Source: Bacteroidales bacterium
Lineage (GTDB): Bacteria; Bacteroidota; Bacteroidia; Bacteroidales; UBA932
NCBI GenBank assembly: GCA_024689525.1
Contig: JAILDI010000156.1
Coordinates: forward strand, 1 to 16,751
Direction: 5' to 3'
Length of the DNA: 16,751 bases
This document shows, piece after piece, positions 1 to 7,089 of this stretch. Position numbers and translations under genes: made by a program. How positions within the stretch are numbered: the first letter of the stretch is position 1; each line of letters opens with the position of its first letter. Under the pieces are notes generated by a model. That model worked only from the letters and a program-made list of their open reading frames with translations, searched no databases and had not been told where the DNA came from.

Positions 1-342
<342 letters not shown>

Positions 343-410
343 ATATTATCTATAATTCTAGCTTGATCCGTGACATTTCCTTTTCCAAGGAATTAGACGC
401 TCGTTTTATT

Positions 411-429
411 GAATAGTGTTACACTATTC
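411..429. repeat. perfect 19-bp palindrome in the rRNA leader
   Basis: GAATAGTGT and ACACTATTC form 9-bp perfect inverted arms around a single central T. As RNA the arms could fold only with a loop of several bases. As DNA it looks like a dimeric-protein operator, or a duplicated processing signal. It lies about 70 nt upstream of the mature 16S end. Its function is not known to me. Confidence 0.6.
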
Positions 430-475
430 GGTACTTGCTTGTACTTTTAGTCTTTCAATATTGTCAATGAGCCTT

Positions 476-500
476 AAAAAAGCCCGTTTTTTCAAACGGG
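476..500 (-). promoter_or_regulatory. terminator-shaped hairpin at the 5' end of the rRNA transcript
   Basis: On the minus strand CCCGTTT, GAAA and AAACGGG form a 7-bp perfect stem (500-494 with 489-483) closed by a GNRA tetraloop. The stem is followed by C and six T (481-476). This has the shape of an intrinsic terminator, yet it sits at about +1 to +25 of the rRNA transcript. The plus-strand copy has no T run after the stem, so it is not a terminator for the chrA side. It may be an attenuator that antitermination overrides, or simply a protective 5' stem. Confidence 0.6.
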
Positions 501-504
501 ACTG

Positions 505-535
505 CAAAGGTACACTTTTTTTCTTTACCTCCAAA
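505..535 (-). promoter_or_regulatory. rRNA operon promoter (Bacteroidota type)
   Basis: Read on the minus strand, TTTG (535-532) is followed after 19 nt by TACCTTTG (512-505), a close match to the Bacteroidota consensus TTTG-N19/20-TAnnTTTG. A very A/T-rich stretch lies upstream (about 536-565) and could act as an UP-like element. Counting 7 nt from the last G of the -7 box puts transcription start near 498-500. The discriminator (GCAGTCCC) is GC-rich. Confidence 0.85.
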
Positions 536-569
536 AAAAAATACTCTTTTTTCTTGTTTTTTTAAGCAT

Positions 570-577
570 TATCTTTG
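570..577 (+). promoter_or_regulatory. -7 box for the chrA pair
   Basis: TATCTTTG matches TAnnTTTG exactly. Its last G lies 6 nt before the ATG of the first CHR gene (583), which predicts a start site at or next to the start codon. No clear TTTG stands at the -33 position; that region is poly-T rich. The divergent rRNA -7 box is 57 bp away. Confidence 0.65.
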
Positions 578-582
578 CGCTC

Positions 583-1131
583 ATGAAGGAAAAAGTATCC
601 CTGTGGCAGATTTTCGTCACTTTCGCCAAGATCGGTGCATTCACCATCGGCGGAGGTTATGCAATGATTCCGGTCATCCAGGCGGAAATGTCCCGCAAAG
701 GCTGGATCTCGGAGGAAGACCTGCCGGACATCGTCGCCCTTTCACAATCGGCCCCCGGAGTTATGGCAGTGAACATTTCGATTTTCGCCGGGCATAAGCT
801 GCGGGGCCTCAAGGGCAGTATCGCCGCAACGCTGGGAAGCATTCTGCCGTCGTTCCTTATCATCCTTGCCATCGCCATGTTCTTCACCGCATTCAAGGAC
901 AATCCCTGGGTGGAAAGGGCCTTCAAGGGCATCCGTCCCGTGGTAATCGCCCTTATTCTTGTGCCGATGGTGAATATGGCCCGGAAGAGCTGCAAGAAAT
1001 GGTATCACTGGCTTCTGGCCGTTGTGTCCCTGCTCCTTGTTTCCTTCCTCAACGTTTCCCCCGTGTACATCATTCTCTGCGTCCTTATCCTTGGATACAG
1101 TGTAACAAGATATAGCCTATGGAAACGCTGA
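583..1131 (+). CDS. chrA: chromate transporter family protein, short CHR subunit 1
   Basis: This is a 182-residue membrane protein of the CHR family (short, single-domain type; long CHR proteins contain two such domains). The family signature is near the N-terminus: KIGAFTIGGGYAMIPVIQ at about residues 17-34, followed by LPDIVALSQSAPGVMAVNIS. Four to six hydrophobic segments follow, with a large one near residues 86-107 and two at the C-terminus. Characterised members export chromate by proton-linked transport, but many short pairs have unproved substrates, so chromate is inference. The ATG at 583 is the only plausible start because the next Met lies inside the conserved motif. The gene overlaps the second CHR gene by 13 nt, and the two probably act as a heterodimer. 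It is divergent from the rRNA operon. Confidence 0.87.
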   Translation: MKEKVSLWQIFVTFAKIGAFTIGGGYAMIPVIQAEMSRKGWISEEDLPDIVALSQSAPGVMAVNISIFAGHKLRGLKGSIAATLGSILPSFLIILAIAMFFTAFKDNPWVERAFKGIRPVVIALILVPMVNMARKSCKKWYHWLLAVVSLLLVSFLNVSPVYIILCVLILGYSVTRYSLWKR

Positions 1132-1721
1132 TTCTGTTTGGCCAGCTTGCCTGGACTTTCCTGATTATCGGCGCCTTCACAATAGGCGGAGGCTACGCGA
1201 TGCTGTCGCTCATCCAGAATCAGGTGGTTGTGGAGCATCCCTGGATAAGCGAAAGCACGTTCACCGACATAGTGGCCGTATCCCAGATGACCCCGGGGCC
1301 GATAGGCATAAACAGCGCCACATACGTTGGCTATGACGTCCTGTTCAACGCCACCGGCAGCGCCTTGATGGGCTTCCTCGGCTCCCTCACGGCATCAGTC
1401 GCCCTGATTCTGCCCTCCTTCATAATTATGCTTCTCATCGTGCGCTTCTACCAGAAGTTCAAAAACAGCAAACTCTACGAAGGCACAATGAGCTGGCTCA
1501 AACCCTGCGTGGTAGGGCTCATCGCTGCGGCCGCCATAATCCTGATAATAAAAACCACATGGGTTGGTACGGCGCCCACCGTCACGCTTGTCAGCGAAAA
1601 CTTCCCGGACTGGAAGAGCTGGTGCCTCCTGGGCGCAGCGTTCGGCGCATCCTACTGGGGTAAGGTGAATCCTATCTATATAATAATAGGAGGAGCCGTG
1701 CTTGGGCTCCTCCTGTATTAG
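1119..1721 (+). CDS. chrA: chromate transporter family protein, short CHR subunit 2
   Basis: This is the second single-domain CHR protein, 200 residues. It repeats the signature of its partner: FLIIGAFTIGGGYAMLSLIQ near residues 11-30, then TDIVAVSQMTPGPIGINSATYVGY. It has the usual hydrophobic segments, including LTASVALILPSFIIMLLIV and the C-terminal NPIYIIIGGAVLGLLLY. The two genes look like an ancient duplication in which each subunit supplies half of the transporter. Its ATG lies inside the last codons of the first gene in another frame (13-nt overlap), so translation is probably coupled. The last codons also encode a perfect 10-bp hairpin. The stop is one base from the stop of the convergent hexosaminidase gene. 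The true substrate is uncertain. Confidence 0.87.
   Translation: METLILFGQLAWTFLIIGAFTIGGGYAMLSLIQNQVVVEHPWISESTFTDIVAVSQMTPGPIGINSATYVGYDVLFNATGSALMGFLGSLTASVALILPSFIIMLLIVRFYQKFKNSKLYEGTMSWLKPCVVGLIAAAAIILIIKTTWVGTAPTVTLVSENFPDWKSWCLLGAAFGASYWGKVNPIYIIIGGAVLGLLLY
1688..1714. terminator. hairpin between convergent genes, embedded in the chrA pair 3' end
   Basis: AGGAGGAGCC (1688-1697) and GGCTCCTCCT (1705-1714) form a perfect 10-bp GC-rich stem with a 7-nt loop. It lies wholly inside the last 11 codons of the second CHR gene and immediately after the stop of the hexosaminidase gene read the other way. Only a weak T-rich tail follows on either side, so a bidirectional terminator or 3'-end stabiliser is inferred. 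Confidence 0.55.
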
Positions 1722-1722
1722 T

Positions 1723-3432
1723 TTATTTCCTTCCGTTTGTAAGGTAATCCGTAAGCTGTTCCGCCGTACGGGCCGGTATCCTGTCCATTCCCACCAGGCA
1801 GCGGATGTCCAGGCTGTAGTTGTAGCCCATAACATCGAACATACGGAATGCGTGGTCCAGCGACTCGTTGAAGCGGGTGAAGTCCTTCCTGTCGGCATCG
1901 CACCACTGGATCTCGCTGAGGGCGCACATGCGCGGCAGAAGCATATATTCCAGTTGTTCGTTGGAGCTGATGTATTCCGTCCACAGATTGGCCTGGACGC
2001 CCAGGATATGATCCTCAGCCCCGGCCACAATGCCGTCGAAAGGCTCATAGCTGTAAACCTTTTCCACGGGCAGATTACCGCCGATGGCAATGGGCTCCTT
2101 GTCACGCTCCGGGCCCTGGTAATAGTCGAAATAGAGGAAAGTGTAAGGGGTCATAATCGCATCAAAGCCCTTGGCCGATGCCTCAATTCCACCCTCAACA
2201 CCCCGCCAGGACATAACCGTGGCGCCGGGCGCCAGCTCGCCTTCCAGGATTTCATCCCAGCCGATGACCTTTCTGCCCATCCCAGCTAGAATCTCCTGAA
2301 CCCTTGCCGTAACGTAATTCTGCAGGTAGTGCCTTGCCTCCGGGCTCTTCTTGATTCCGAGCTCTTTCATGCGCGCTGCGCACTTGGGGCAGTTGTCCCA
2401 TGGAATGTCCCCGTCGCCGAAACATTCATCGCCGCCGATGTGGATGTATTCGCTGGGGAAGATATCCAGTATCTCCGCAAAGACCTTCTCCAGGAACGTG
2501 AACACTTCCTCATTGCCGGCGCACAGGATGTCGTTGGACACGCCCCAGCGGTGCCATACCTTGTAGGGACCGCCTGTGCAGCCGAGTTCCGGGTAAGCGG
2601 CCAGGGCGGCCAGCATATGACCGGGAAGGTCGATTTCAGGAATCACGGTAATGCCCCTCTCATCGGCATAGGCAACGATTTCGCGAAGCTCATCCTGGGT
2701 GTAGTAGCCGCCGTAGCGGATGCCGTCGTTGGAATCCCAGTCGTGGCCGATCATAGTTCCGTCCCTCCACGCGCCGATCTCCGTGAGCTTGGGATAGGCC
2801 TTTATCTCGATGCGCCAGCCCTGGTCCTCCGTAAGATGGAAGTGGAAACGATTGAGCTTGTATGTGGCCATTATGTCGATGTAACGCTTCACTTCGTTCA
2901 CGTCGAAGAAGTGACGGCAGGGATCCAGGTGCATGCCGCGATAGGCAAAGCGGGGCTCATCGACAATGGACACGGCGGGAATAACCCAGTCGATCCCGTG
3001 CCATGCCCGTGACGAGCCATAAACCTCGGCCGGAAGCATCTGCTTCAGCGTTTCGAAGGCGTAGATGAAGCCGTTGCGCTCCGACGCCTCGATCACCATG
3101 CCCTGGGGCGTCGCCTGCAGCGCATAGGCCTCGGGGCCAAGGTTCGAATTGAGGATGACCTTTATTTTCTGGCCATTATCGATACGGGATATCTGGTTGC
3201 ATTTTCCGCTCACGCGCGCCATCTTGTCGGCGAATCGTTCCACTACGGCCTCAACTTCGGCGGGAAGGGCTTCTTCCACGAAAATATCGGCACCTGCAAC
3301 TTTAAATACCCCTTCGCCCATTTCCACACTGTTGGGCATGGGAATGACAGTGAAGGGCTGGGCCTCCGGCTTATGGCACGACGATATAATGGCGACGAGC
3401 GTCAATAAGGTTAAGAGCTTCAGTGATTTCAT
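1723..3432 (-). CDS. GH20 beta-N-acetylhexosaminidase lipoprotein
   Basis: This 569-residue protein hydrolyses terminal GlcNAc/GalNAc residues from glycans. The N-terminus is a lipoprotein signal (hydrophobic TLLTLVAIISS, lipobox Cys19). Residues of about 25-155 match the GH20 accessory N-domain (VIPMPNSVEMGEGVF). The catalytic barrel follows, with FHFHLTEDQGWRIEI (196-210), PEIDLPGH (265-272), the catalytic Asp-Glu pair at 335-336 in HIGGDE, and NLWTEYI near the C-terminal end. It is shorter than the many Bacteroides GH20 enzymes that carry extra C-terminal domains. The sequence after Cys19 (HKPEA) is not the acidic surface-export signal, so a periplasmic-facing anchor is possible. It is the last gene of an operon, 4 nt after the flippase gene. 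Signal and fold are clear; the exact substrate is inference. Confidence 0.93.
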   Translation of the reverse strand: MKSLKLLTLLTLVAIISSCHKPEAQPFTVIPMPNSVEMGEGVFKVAGADIFVEEALPAEVEAVVERFADKMARVSGKCNQISRIDNGQKIKVILNSNLGPEAYALQATPQGMVIEASERNGFIYAFETLKQMLPAEVYGSSRAWHGIDWVIPAVSIVDEPRFAYRGMHLDPCRHFFDVNEVKRYIDIMATYKLNRFHFHLTEDQGWRIEIKAYPKLTEIGAWRDGTMIGHDWDSNDGIRYGGYYTQDELREIVAYADERGITVIPEIDLPGHMLAALAAYPELGCTGGPYKVWHRWGVSNDILCAGNEEVFTFLEKVFAEILDIFPSEYIHIGGDECFGDGDIPWDNCPKCAARMKELGIKKSPEARHYLQNYVTARVQEILAGMGRKVIGWDEILEGELAPGATVMSWRGVEGGIEASAKGFDAIMTPYTFLYFDYYQGPERDKEPIAIGGNLPVEKVYSYEPFDGIVAGAEDHILGVQANLWTEYISSNEQLEYMLLPRMCALSEIQWCDADRKDFTRFNESLDHAFRMFDVMGYNYSLDIRCLVGMDRIPARTAEQLTDYLTNGRK

Positions 3433-3436
3433 ATGA

Positions 3437-4894
3437 TTAAGCTTTGGTTTTCATTACTTCGCGGCCACGGTCCTTAAGGAACAGCCAGCAGAATGCCGCA
3501 TAGGCAATTATCAGCACGGTATTGATCCCCATCTGCGCCCAGTGGATGCCTGGAGCGGAGAAAAAGCGGCCTCCAAGGAAGGTCGATGCGCCGTAAACCA
3601 GCCCCATCGCCACAAAAATGAGCAGGATGCGGCCCCATTTGTACGGGTAGGGGTTGTATTTCGCCCCAAGCAGCACGCAAATCACCAGCATGGTGAAGTA
3701 GCTGGCCAGATGACCGAAGGCCGATGCCCAGTAGGAATACTTGGGCATAAACACGATGTTCACCACTGCCGTCACAATAAGGCCGGAAAGGGTAATCCAT
3801 ATGGCCATCGACGTGCGTCCGGAGAGCTTATACCACATGGACACATTAAATAGCATGCCCAGGAACATATAGCTCAGGAGCATTATCGGCACAACTCCCA
3901 CGCCGATGCGGAAATCCTTGCCCAGGAAGAGGGAGATTATGTCGATATACAGGATTACGCCCAGGAACACCAAGCCGCAGAATGCGGTGAAATACTCCAT
4001 AACCACGGCGTATAGCTCCTTGGAGTTCTTGTCCCGCGCGCGCTGGAAGAAGAACGGCTCCGCCGCATATCGGAACATCTGAATGAACAGATTCATTATC
4101 ACAGCCAGCTTCACCGCCGCCTGATAAACGCCCAGTGAAGCACGCCAGGCCTCGGAATTCACGTCGAAGTAGCGGAACAGTACGCGGTCCAGGAAGTCGT
4201 TGGCAACGCCCGGCAGGGCCGCCACCATAAGGGGCAGCGAGTAAAGGAGCATGCGCTTGACCACCTTTCCGTCCCAGGTGAGCCTCAGACGCAGGATATC
4301 CGGCACGAAAAGCAGCAGGCAGAGCACGCAGCTTACGAAAATCGCAAAAACCGGATATGTGAAATCCGGTTTAGCCGGATACACGAAGAACAGCAGCAGA
4401 TTGGCTCCCGTCTCGGTGAGGATCTTCACGGTCTTGAGTACCGCAAACTTTACCGCTTTATGTTCCTGCCTGAGCTTAGCAAACAGAATTGCCGTTATGC
4501 TGTCGCAGAAAAGGATTGCGGCCACATAGATTATTATGCGTTTGTAGCCCTCATAGCCAAGGGCCGCAGATATAGGCCCGGAGAAGGCCACCATACAGGC
4601 AAGGAAGGCCAGGTTGAGCCCGAATACCGCAAGCAGCGCTCCGGAATACACTTTCCGGGGGTCTTCCTTCTCTTTATTTGCAAAGCGGAAGCATCCCGTT
4701 TCCAGGCCCAGCACAAGCACCACCTGGAGTATGGCGATGTAGGCCATGAACTCCGTAACCACACCGTACTGGCTCTGGGTGAGCATACGGGTGTAGATGG
4801 GCACGAACAGGAAGTTCAGCACCCTGGCCAGAATGGAACTCAGGCCATAAACTGCGGTTTCGCCCGCAAGCTGTTTCAGTGGATTCCTTGCCAT
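3437..4894 (-). CDS. polysaccharide/lipid-linked oligosaccharide flippase, MOP superfamily (Wzx-like)
   Basis: This 485-residue integral membrane protein has about 14 hydrophobic segments spread over its whole length. It has the typical start of polysaccharide biosynthesis flippases: LAGETAVYGLSSILARVLNFLFVPIYTRMLTQSQYG (residues 9-44), where a Gly-rich first helix is followed by Y-T-R. Such proteins move undecaprenyl-linked glycan units across the inner membrane. No glycosyltransferase cluster surrounds it, so the glycan is unknown. It could serve a scattered surface-polysaccharide or glycoprotein pathway; a MurJ-like role is less likely by sequence feel. It starts one base after the GTPase stop and ends 4 nt before the hexosaminidase gene, so all three genes are probably one transcript. 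Confidence 0.85.
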   Translation of the reverse strand: MARNPLKQLAGETAVYGLSSILARVLNFLFVPIYTRMLTQSQYGVVTEFMAYIAILQVVLVLGLETGCFRFANKEKEDPRKVYSGALLAVFGLNLAFLACMVAFSGPISAALGYEGYKRIIIYVAAILFCDSITAILFAKLRQEHKAVKFAVLKTVKILTETGANLLLFFVYPAKPDFTYPVFAIFVSCVLCLLLFVPDILRLRLTWDGKVVKRMLLYSLPLMVAALPGVANDFLDRVLFRYFDVNSEAWRASLGVYQAAVKLAVIMNLFIQMFRYAAEPFFFQRARDKNSKELYAVVMEYFTAFCGLVFLGVILYIDIISLFLGKDFRIGVGVVPIMLLSYMFLGMLFNVSMWYKLSGRTSMAIWITLSGLIVTAVVNIVFMPKYSYWASAFGHLASYFTMLVICVLLGAKYNPYPYKWGRILLIFVAMGLVYGASTFLGGRFFSAPGIHWAQMGINTVLIIAYAAFCWLFLKDRGREVMKTKA

Positions 4895-4895
4895 A

Positions 4896-6119
4896 TCAGT
4901 CTGCCAGGCACGAGTCCATTAATTCTTCAATTGCGGCGCGGTCCATCTTTTGGCCGATGAACACTATCTTCTGCATCCTGTCGCCGTACTCCGAATCCCA
5001 GTCCCTGCGGAGCTGGGGCGTGCGCGCCATCATATCGGCCAGTTCCTCCGGGGGCATGGTAGCATACCACTGGCCCGCATCGCGGACGGTCTTCTGCCGC
5101 CCGGCCTGCTCGAAGAGGAAGGCTTTGTCGGTATTGTGCGCGAAGTAGCAAAGGCCCTTGGCGCGGATAACCGACGACGGCCAGTTCTTGTACACCATCC
5201 TGTCGAACTTATTCAGGTCCAGGGGCTTACGCCTGTAGTATACAAACGTGTCGATACCGTATTCCAGCGCCTCTCCCTCCCCTTCGTGCTCGTGATGATG
5301 GTGGTGATGCCCATGTTCATCGTGATCGTGGTCGTGGTCATCATCGTCGTCATCATCGTCGTCGTGTTCATCGACCTCCCCCTCCACGCCGGCAACCCAG
5401 GCCGCGGAGCCGGAAACCGTGAAATAGTCGAAATCGCCGGTATAGATGATTTCATCCAGGTCGATGTCGCCAAAGTCGCACTGGAGGATGCGGGCGCCGG
5501 GATTGATGGCCGATACGATGCTGCGGAGCTTGCCAAGATCGGCCTCGCTCACTTCGGAGGCCTTGTTCAGCAGCACGACATTGCAGAATTCCAGCTGCTC
5601 GATTACCAGGCGCTCCAGGTCGTCGTCCTCGATGTTTTCGCGCTCAAGGGAGCCGCCGTTCTCGAACTCGTCCCTCATCCGGAGGGCGTCCACAACGGTA
5701 ACTATGCAATCGACATAAGGCACGGCGCCGCGCACGTACTGCGGGTCCATTTGCGGAATTGTGCAGATGGTCTGGGCGATGGGCTCCGGCTCGCAGATGC
5801 CGCTGGCCTCGATTACGATATAATCGAATTTACGGGACGATGTTAGCTCCGATATCTGGGCCACCAGGTCCATCTTCAGCGTGCAGCAGATACAGCCGTT
5901 CTGAAGCGCCACCAGCGAATCGTCGGTCTTGCCCACGATGCCGCCCTTCTCGATAAGATCCGCGTCGATATTCACTTCGCCGATATCGTTCACGATCACG
6001 GCGAACTTGATTCCTTTCTTATTGGACAAAATCCTGTTAAGGAGTGTTGTCTTTCCGCTCCCCAGGTACCCGGTAACCAGCAGTACCGGCACCTGCCTGA
6101 TATCTTCTTCAATAGTCAT
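4896..6119 (-). CDS. COG0523 / CobW-family GTPase with His-Asp-rich metal-binding loop
   Basis: This 407-residue G3E P-loop GTPase belongs to the family of metal-insertion chaperones (CobW, YjiA, ZNG1). Walker A is GYLGSGKTT (17-25). The family CxCC metal motif is CICC (76-79) in NGCICCTLKMDL, and a Walker-B-like FDYIVIEASGICEP spans 98-111. The usual NKxD guanine motif reads NKAS (185-188), a deviation. Residues 250-282 are a low-complexity acidic/His insert with 13 Asp and 12 His, including nine consecutive Asp and six consecutive His. The CobW C-terminal domain follows (about 285-400). The His tract and CxCC suggest Zn(II) or another transition metal; the client is unknown. It is first in an operon with a flippase and a GH20 enzyme, which gives no clue to the metal. 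The start is the ATG at 6119, just after a -7 box. Confidence 0.9.
   Translation of the reverse strand: MTIEEDIRQVPVLLVTGYLGSGKTTLLNRILSNKKGIKFAVIVNDIGEVNIDADLIEKGGIVGKTDDSLVALQNGCICCTLKMDLVAQISELTSSRKFDYIVIEASGICEPEPIAQTICTIPQMDPQYVRGAVPYVDCIVTVVDALRMRDEFENGGSLERENIEDDDLERLVIEQLEFCNVVLLNKASEVSEADLGKLRSIVSAINPGARILQCDFGDIDLDEIIYTGDFDYFTVSGSAAWVAGVEGEVDEHDDDDDDDDDHDHDHDEHGHHHHHHEHEGEGEALEYGIDTFVYYRRKPLDLNKFDRMVYKNWPSSVIRAKGLCYFAHNTDKAFLFEQAGRQKTVRDAGQWYATMPPEELADMMARTPQLRRDWDSEYGDRMQKIVFIGQKMDRAAIEELMDSCLAD
5274..5372 (-). repeat. low-complexity His/Asp codon tract in the GTPase gene
   Basis: The DNA for residues 250-282 is a run of GAC/GAT/CAC/CAT codons: nine Asp in a row, then alternating His-Asp, then six His. 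It is prone to slippage and so likely to vary in length between strains. It encodes the putative metal-buffering loop. Confidence 0.8.
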
Positions 6120-6125
6120 AGCTTA

Positions 6126-6133
6126 CAAAATTA
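6126..6133 (-). promoter_or_regulatory. -7 box for the GTPase-flippase-hexosaminidase operon
   Basis: Minus-strand TAATTTTG matches TAnnTTTG. Its last G (6126) lies 7 nt before the A of the ATG (6119), which predicts a leaderless mRNA. I see no convincing -33 TTTG. It faces away from the cyclophilin -7 box 35 bp away. Confidence 0.5.
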
Positions 6134-6168
6134 CGGAAATAAATCGAGAATATATTAGGAAATATCGT

Positions 6169-6176
6169 TATCTTTG
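6169..6176 (+). promoter_or_regulatory. -7 box for the cyclophilin gene
   Basis: TATCTTTG matches TAnnTTTG exactly. It predicts a start near 6183 and a leader of about 11 nt before the ATG at 6194. Because an in-frame GTG at 6176 overlaps the box itself, the box decides the start codon in favour of 6194. Confidence 0.65.
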
Positions 6177-6193
6177 TGAAAATTGCAAATACG

Positions 6194-6943
6194 ATGAAAA
6201 GGTCACTGTTATACATTGCGATAGCTATTGTTGCCGCAACTTCCTGCGGCAATTCCGCCGCCAGGAAGGAGGCGGAAAGGGAAGCTGCCGTTGCCGATTC
6301 GCTTGCAAAGGCGGAAGCCGAGGTATCGGCCTCCAAGATAAATCCCCAGAAGGAAAAGAAGGCGGAGGAGATTATCGCCTCCCTGCCGGAGGAGCCCGTA
6401 TTCGACATCGTCACAAGTATGGGCACCATCAAGGTGAAACTGTACAAGGACACGCCCCGCCACAGGGACAATTTCGAGAAACTTGCAGTTTCCGGCTACT
6501 ATGACAGCCTCCTGTTCCACCGTGTGATCAACAACTTCATGATTCAGGGCGGGGACCCCTTCACACGTGACACCTCCCTGGTGGACCGCTACGGTAACGG
6601 CGGCCCCGGTTACAACATCCCCGCAGAATTCGTGAAGGACGATGCCGGCGCACCGCTCCACCGCCACAAGAAGGGCGCGCTTGCCGCCGCCCGCAAGGGC
6701 AACGCGGCCAACCCGATGAAAGAATCGTCCGGTTCCCAGTTCTATCTTGTACAGAATCCCGATGCATGCACTCATCTGGACGGCGAATACACCGTCTTCG
6801 GCGAAACCGTTGCAGGACTGAACGTTATCGACAGAATCGCATCGTCCCAGACCAACCGCAAGGACCAGCCGCTTCAGCCAATTCGCATAATTACGATAAA
6901 ACCCGATGACGAACTTAACGCTATGGCACAGAATTCGCAATAA
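6194..6943 (+). CDS. cyclophilin-type peptidyl-prolyl cis-trans isomerase, lipoprotein
   Basis: This 249-residue envelope protein catalyses Xaa-Pro isomerisation during protein folding. The N-terminus MKRSLLYIAIAIVAATSC is a lipoprotein signal with lipidated Cys18. A charged Ala/Glu/Lys-rich, probably helical linker covers about 20-65. The cyclophilin domain follows: FDIVTSMGTIKVKLYKD, then LLFHRVINNFMIQGGDP with the catalytic Arg, GSQFYLVQN, and LDGEYTVFGET. The position that binds cyclosporin as Trp in human cyclophilin reads THLDGEY here, as in many bacterial forms. The ATG at 6194 is chosen over the in-frame GTG at 6176 because the latter lies in the promoter and would add residues before the signal peptide. 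It is a single-gene unit, divergent from the GTPase operon. Confidence 0.93.
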   Translation: MKRSLLYIAIAIVAATSCGNSAARKEAEREAAVADSLAKAEAEVSASKINPQKEKKAEEIIASLPEEPVFDIVTSMGTIKVKLYKDTPRHRDNFEKLAVSGYYDSLLFHRVINNFMIQGGDPFTRDTSLVDRYGNGGPGYNIPAEFVKDDAGAPLHRHKKGALAAARKGNAANPMKESSGSQFYLVQNPDACTHLDGEYTVFGETVAGLNVIDRIASSQTNRKDQPLQPIRIITIKPDDELNAMAQNSQ

Positions 6944-6963
6944 GTACCTGCGAATAGTTTTTT
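6933..6963 (+). terminator. intrinsic terminator spanning the cyclophilin stop codon
   Basis: ATTCGCA (6933-6939) and TGCGAAT (6949-6955) form a perfect 7-bp stem. It is followed by AG and six T (6958-6963). The TAA stop (6941-6943) sits in the 9-nt loop, so the upstream arm is coding. Confidence 0.7.
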
Positions 6964-6989
6964 CATAGGTTAAGTTTTAGGTTAGATCG

Positions 6990-7030
6990 GAAATGTCGCC
7001 TGCAGAGATGCACGCGACATTTTCTATTTT
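6990..7030 (+). terminator. second, larger hairpin downstream of the cyclophilin gene
   Basis: AAATGTCGC (6991-6999) and GCGACATTT (7014-7022) form a 9-bp perfect stem. It extends, across a C-C mismatch, into TGCA/TGCA with a GAGA tetraloop (7001-7012). A T-rich tail follows on the plus strand (TTTCTATTTT). It is probably a back-up terminator; a small RNA 3' end is an alternative, but I see no -7 box for one. Confidence 0.65.
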
Positions 7031-7034
7031 ACAC

Positions 7035-7070
7035 AAAAAAGAGCCGCAGGCTTTTGAAAGTCTGCGGCTC
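7035..7070 (-). terminator. intrinsic terminator of the rplM-rpsI-rpsB-tsf operon
   Basis: Read on the minus strand, GAGCCGCAG (7070-7062) pairs perfectly with CTGCGGCTC (7049-7041). Six T follow (7040-7035). It lies about 20 nt after the tsf stop, and on the plus strand no T run follows the stem. Confidence 0.9.
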
Positions 7071-7089
7071 CGTTATCGGCGATGCGATT

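Larger units (their letters stand above)
343..500 (-). other. 16S rRNA precursor leader
   Basis: This is the transcribed leader between the predicted rRNA start site (about 498-500) and the mature 16S 5' end. Reading in the direction of transcription it holds a terminator-shaped hairpin (500-476), a boxA-like stretch (473-452, GGCTCATTGACAATATTGAA, similar to the sequence commonly seen upstream of Bacteroidota 16S genes), a perfect 19-bp palindrome (429-411), and a 6-bp stem TTCCTT/AAGGAA (377-392). No ORF of substance is present. The boxA and processing roles are inference from position. Confidence 0.6.

Noticed and set aside
2329..3012. 227-codon plus-strand frame over the hexosaminidase gene, and similar antisense frames elsewhere
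   Set aside because: All are shadows of minus-strand genes with clear motifs. They have no family resemblance and no promoter box of their own.
5289..5372. Possible tandem repeat or CRISPR-like pattern in the ATC/GTC-rich tract
   Set aside because: It is a coding tract for His/Asp residues with no spacer structure.
4950..5846. 298-codon plus-strand frame with a long Val/Ile-rich stretch over the GTPase gene
   Set aside because: The hydrophobic run is just the antisense reading of the Asp/His codon tract. The GTPase on the minus strand is unmistakable.
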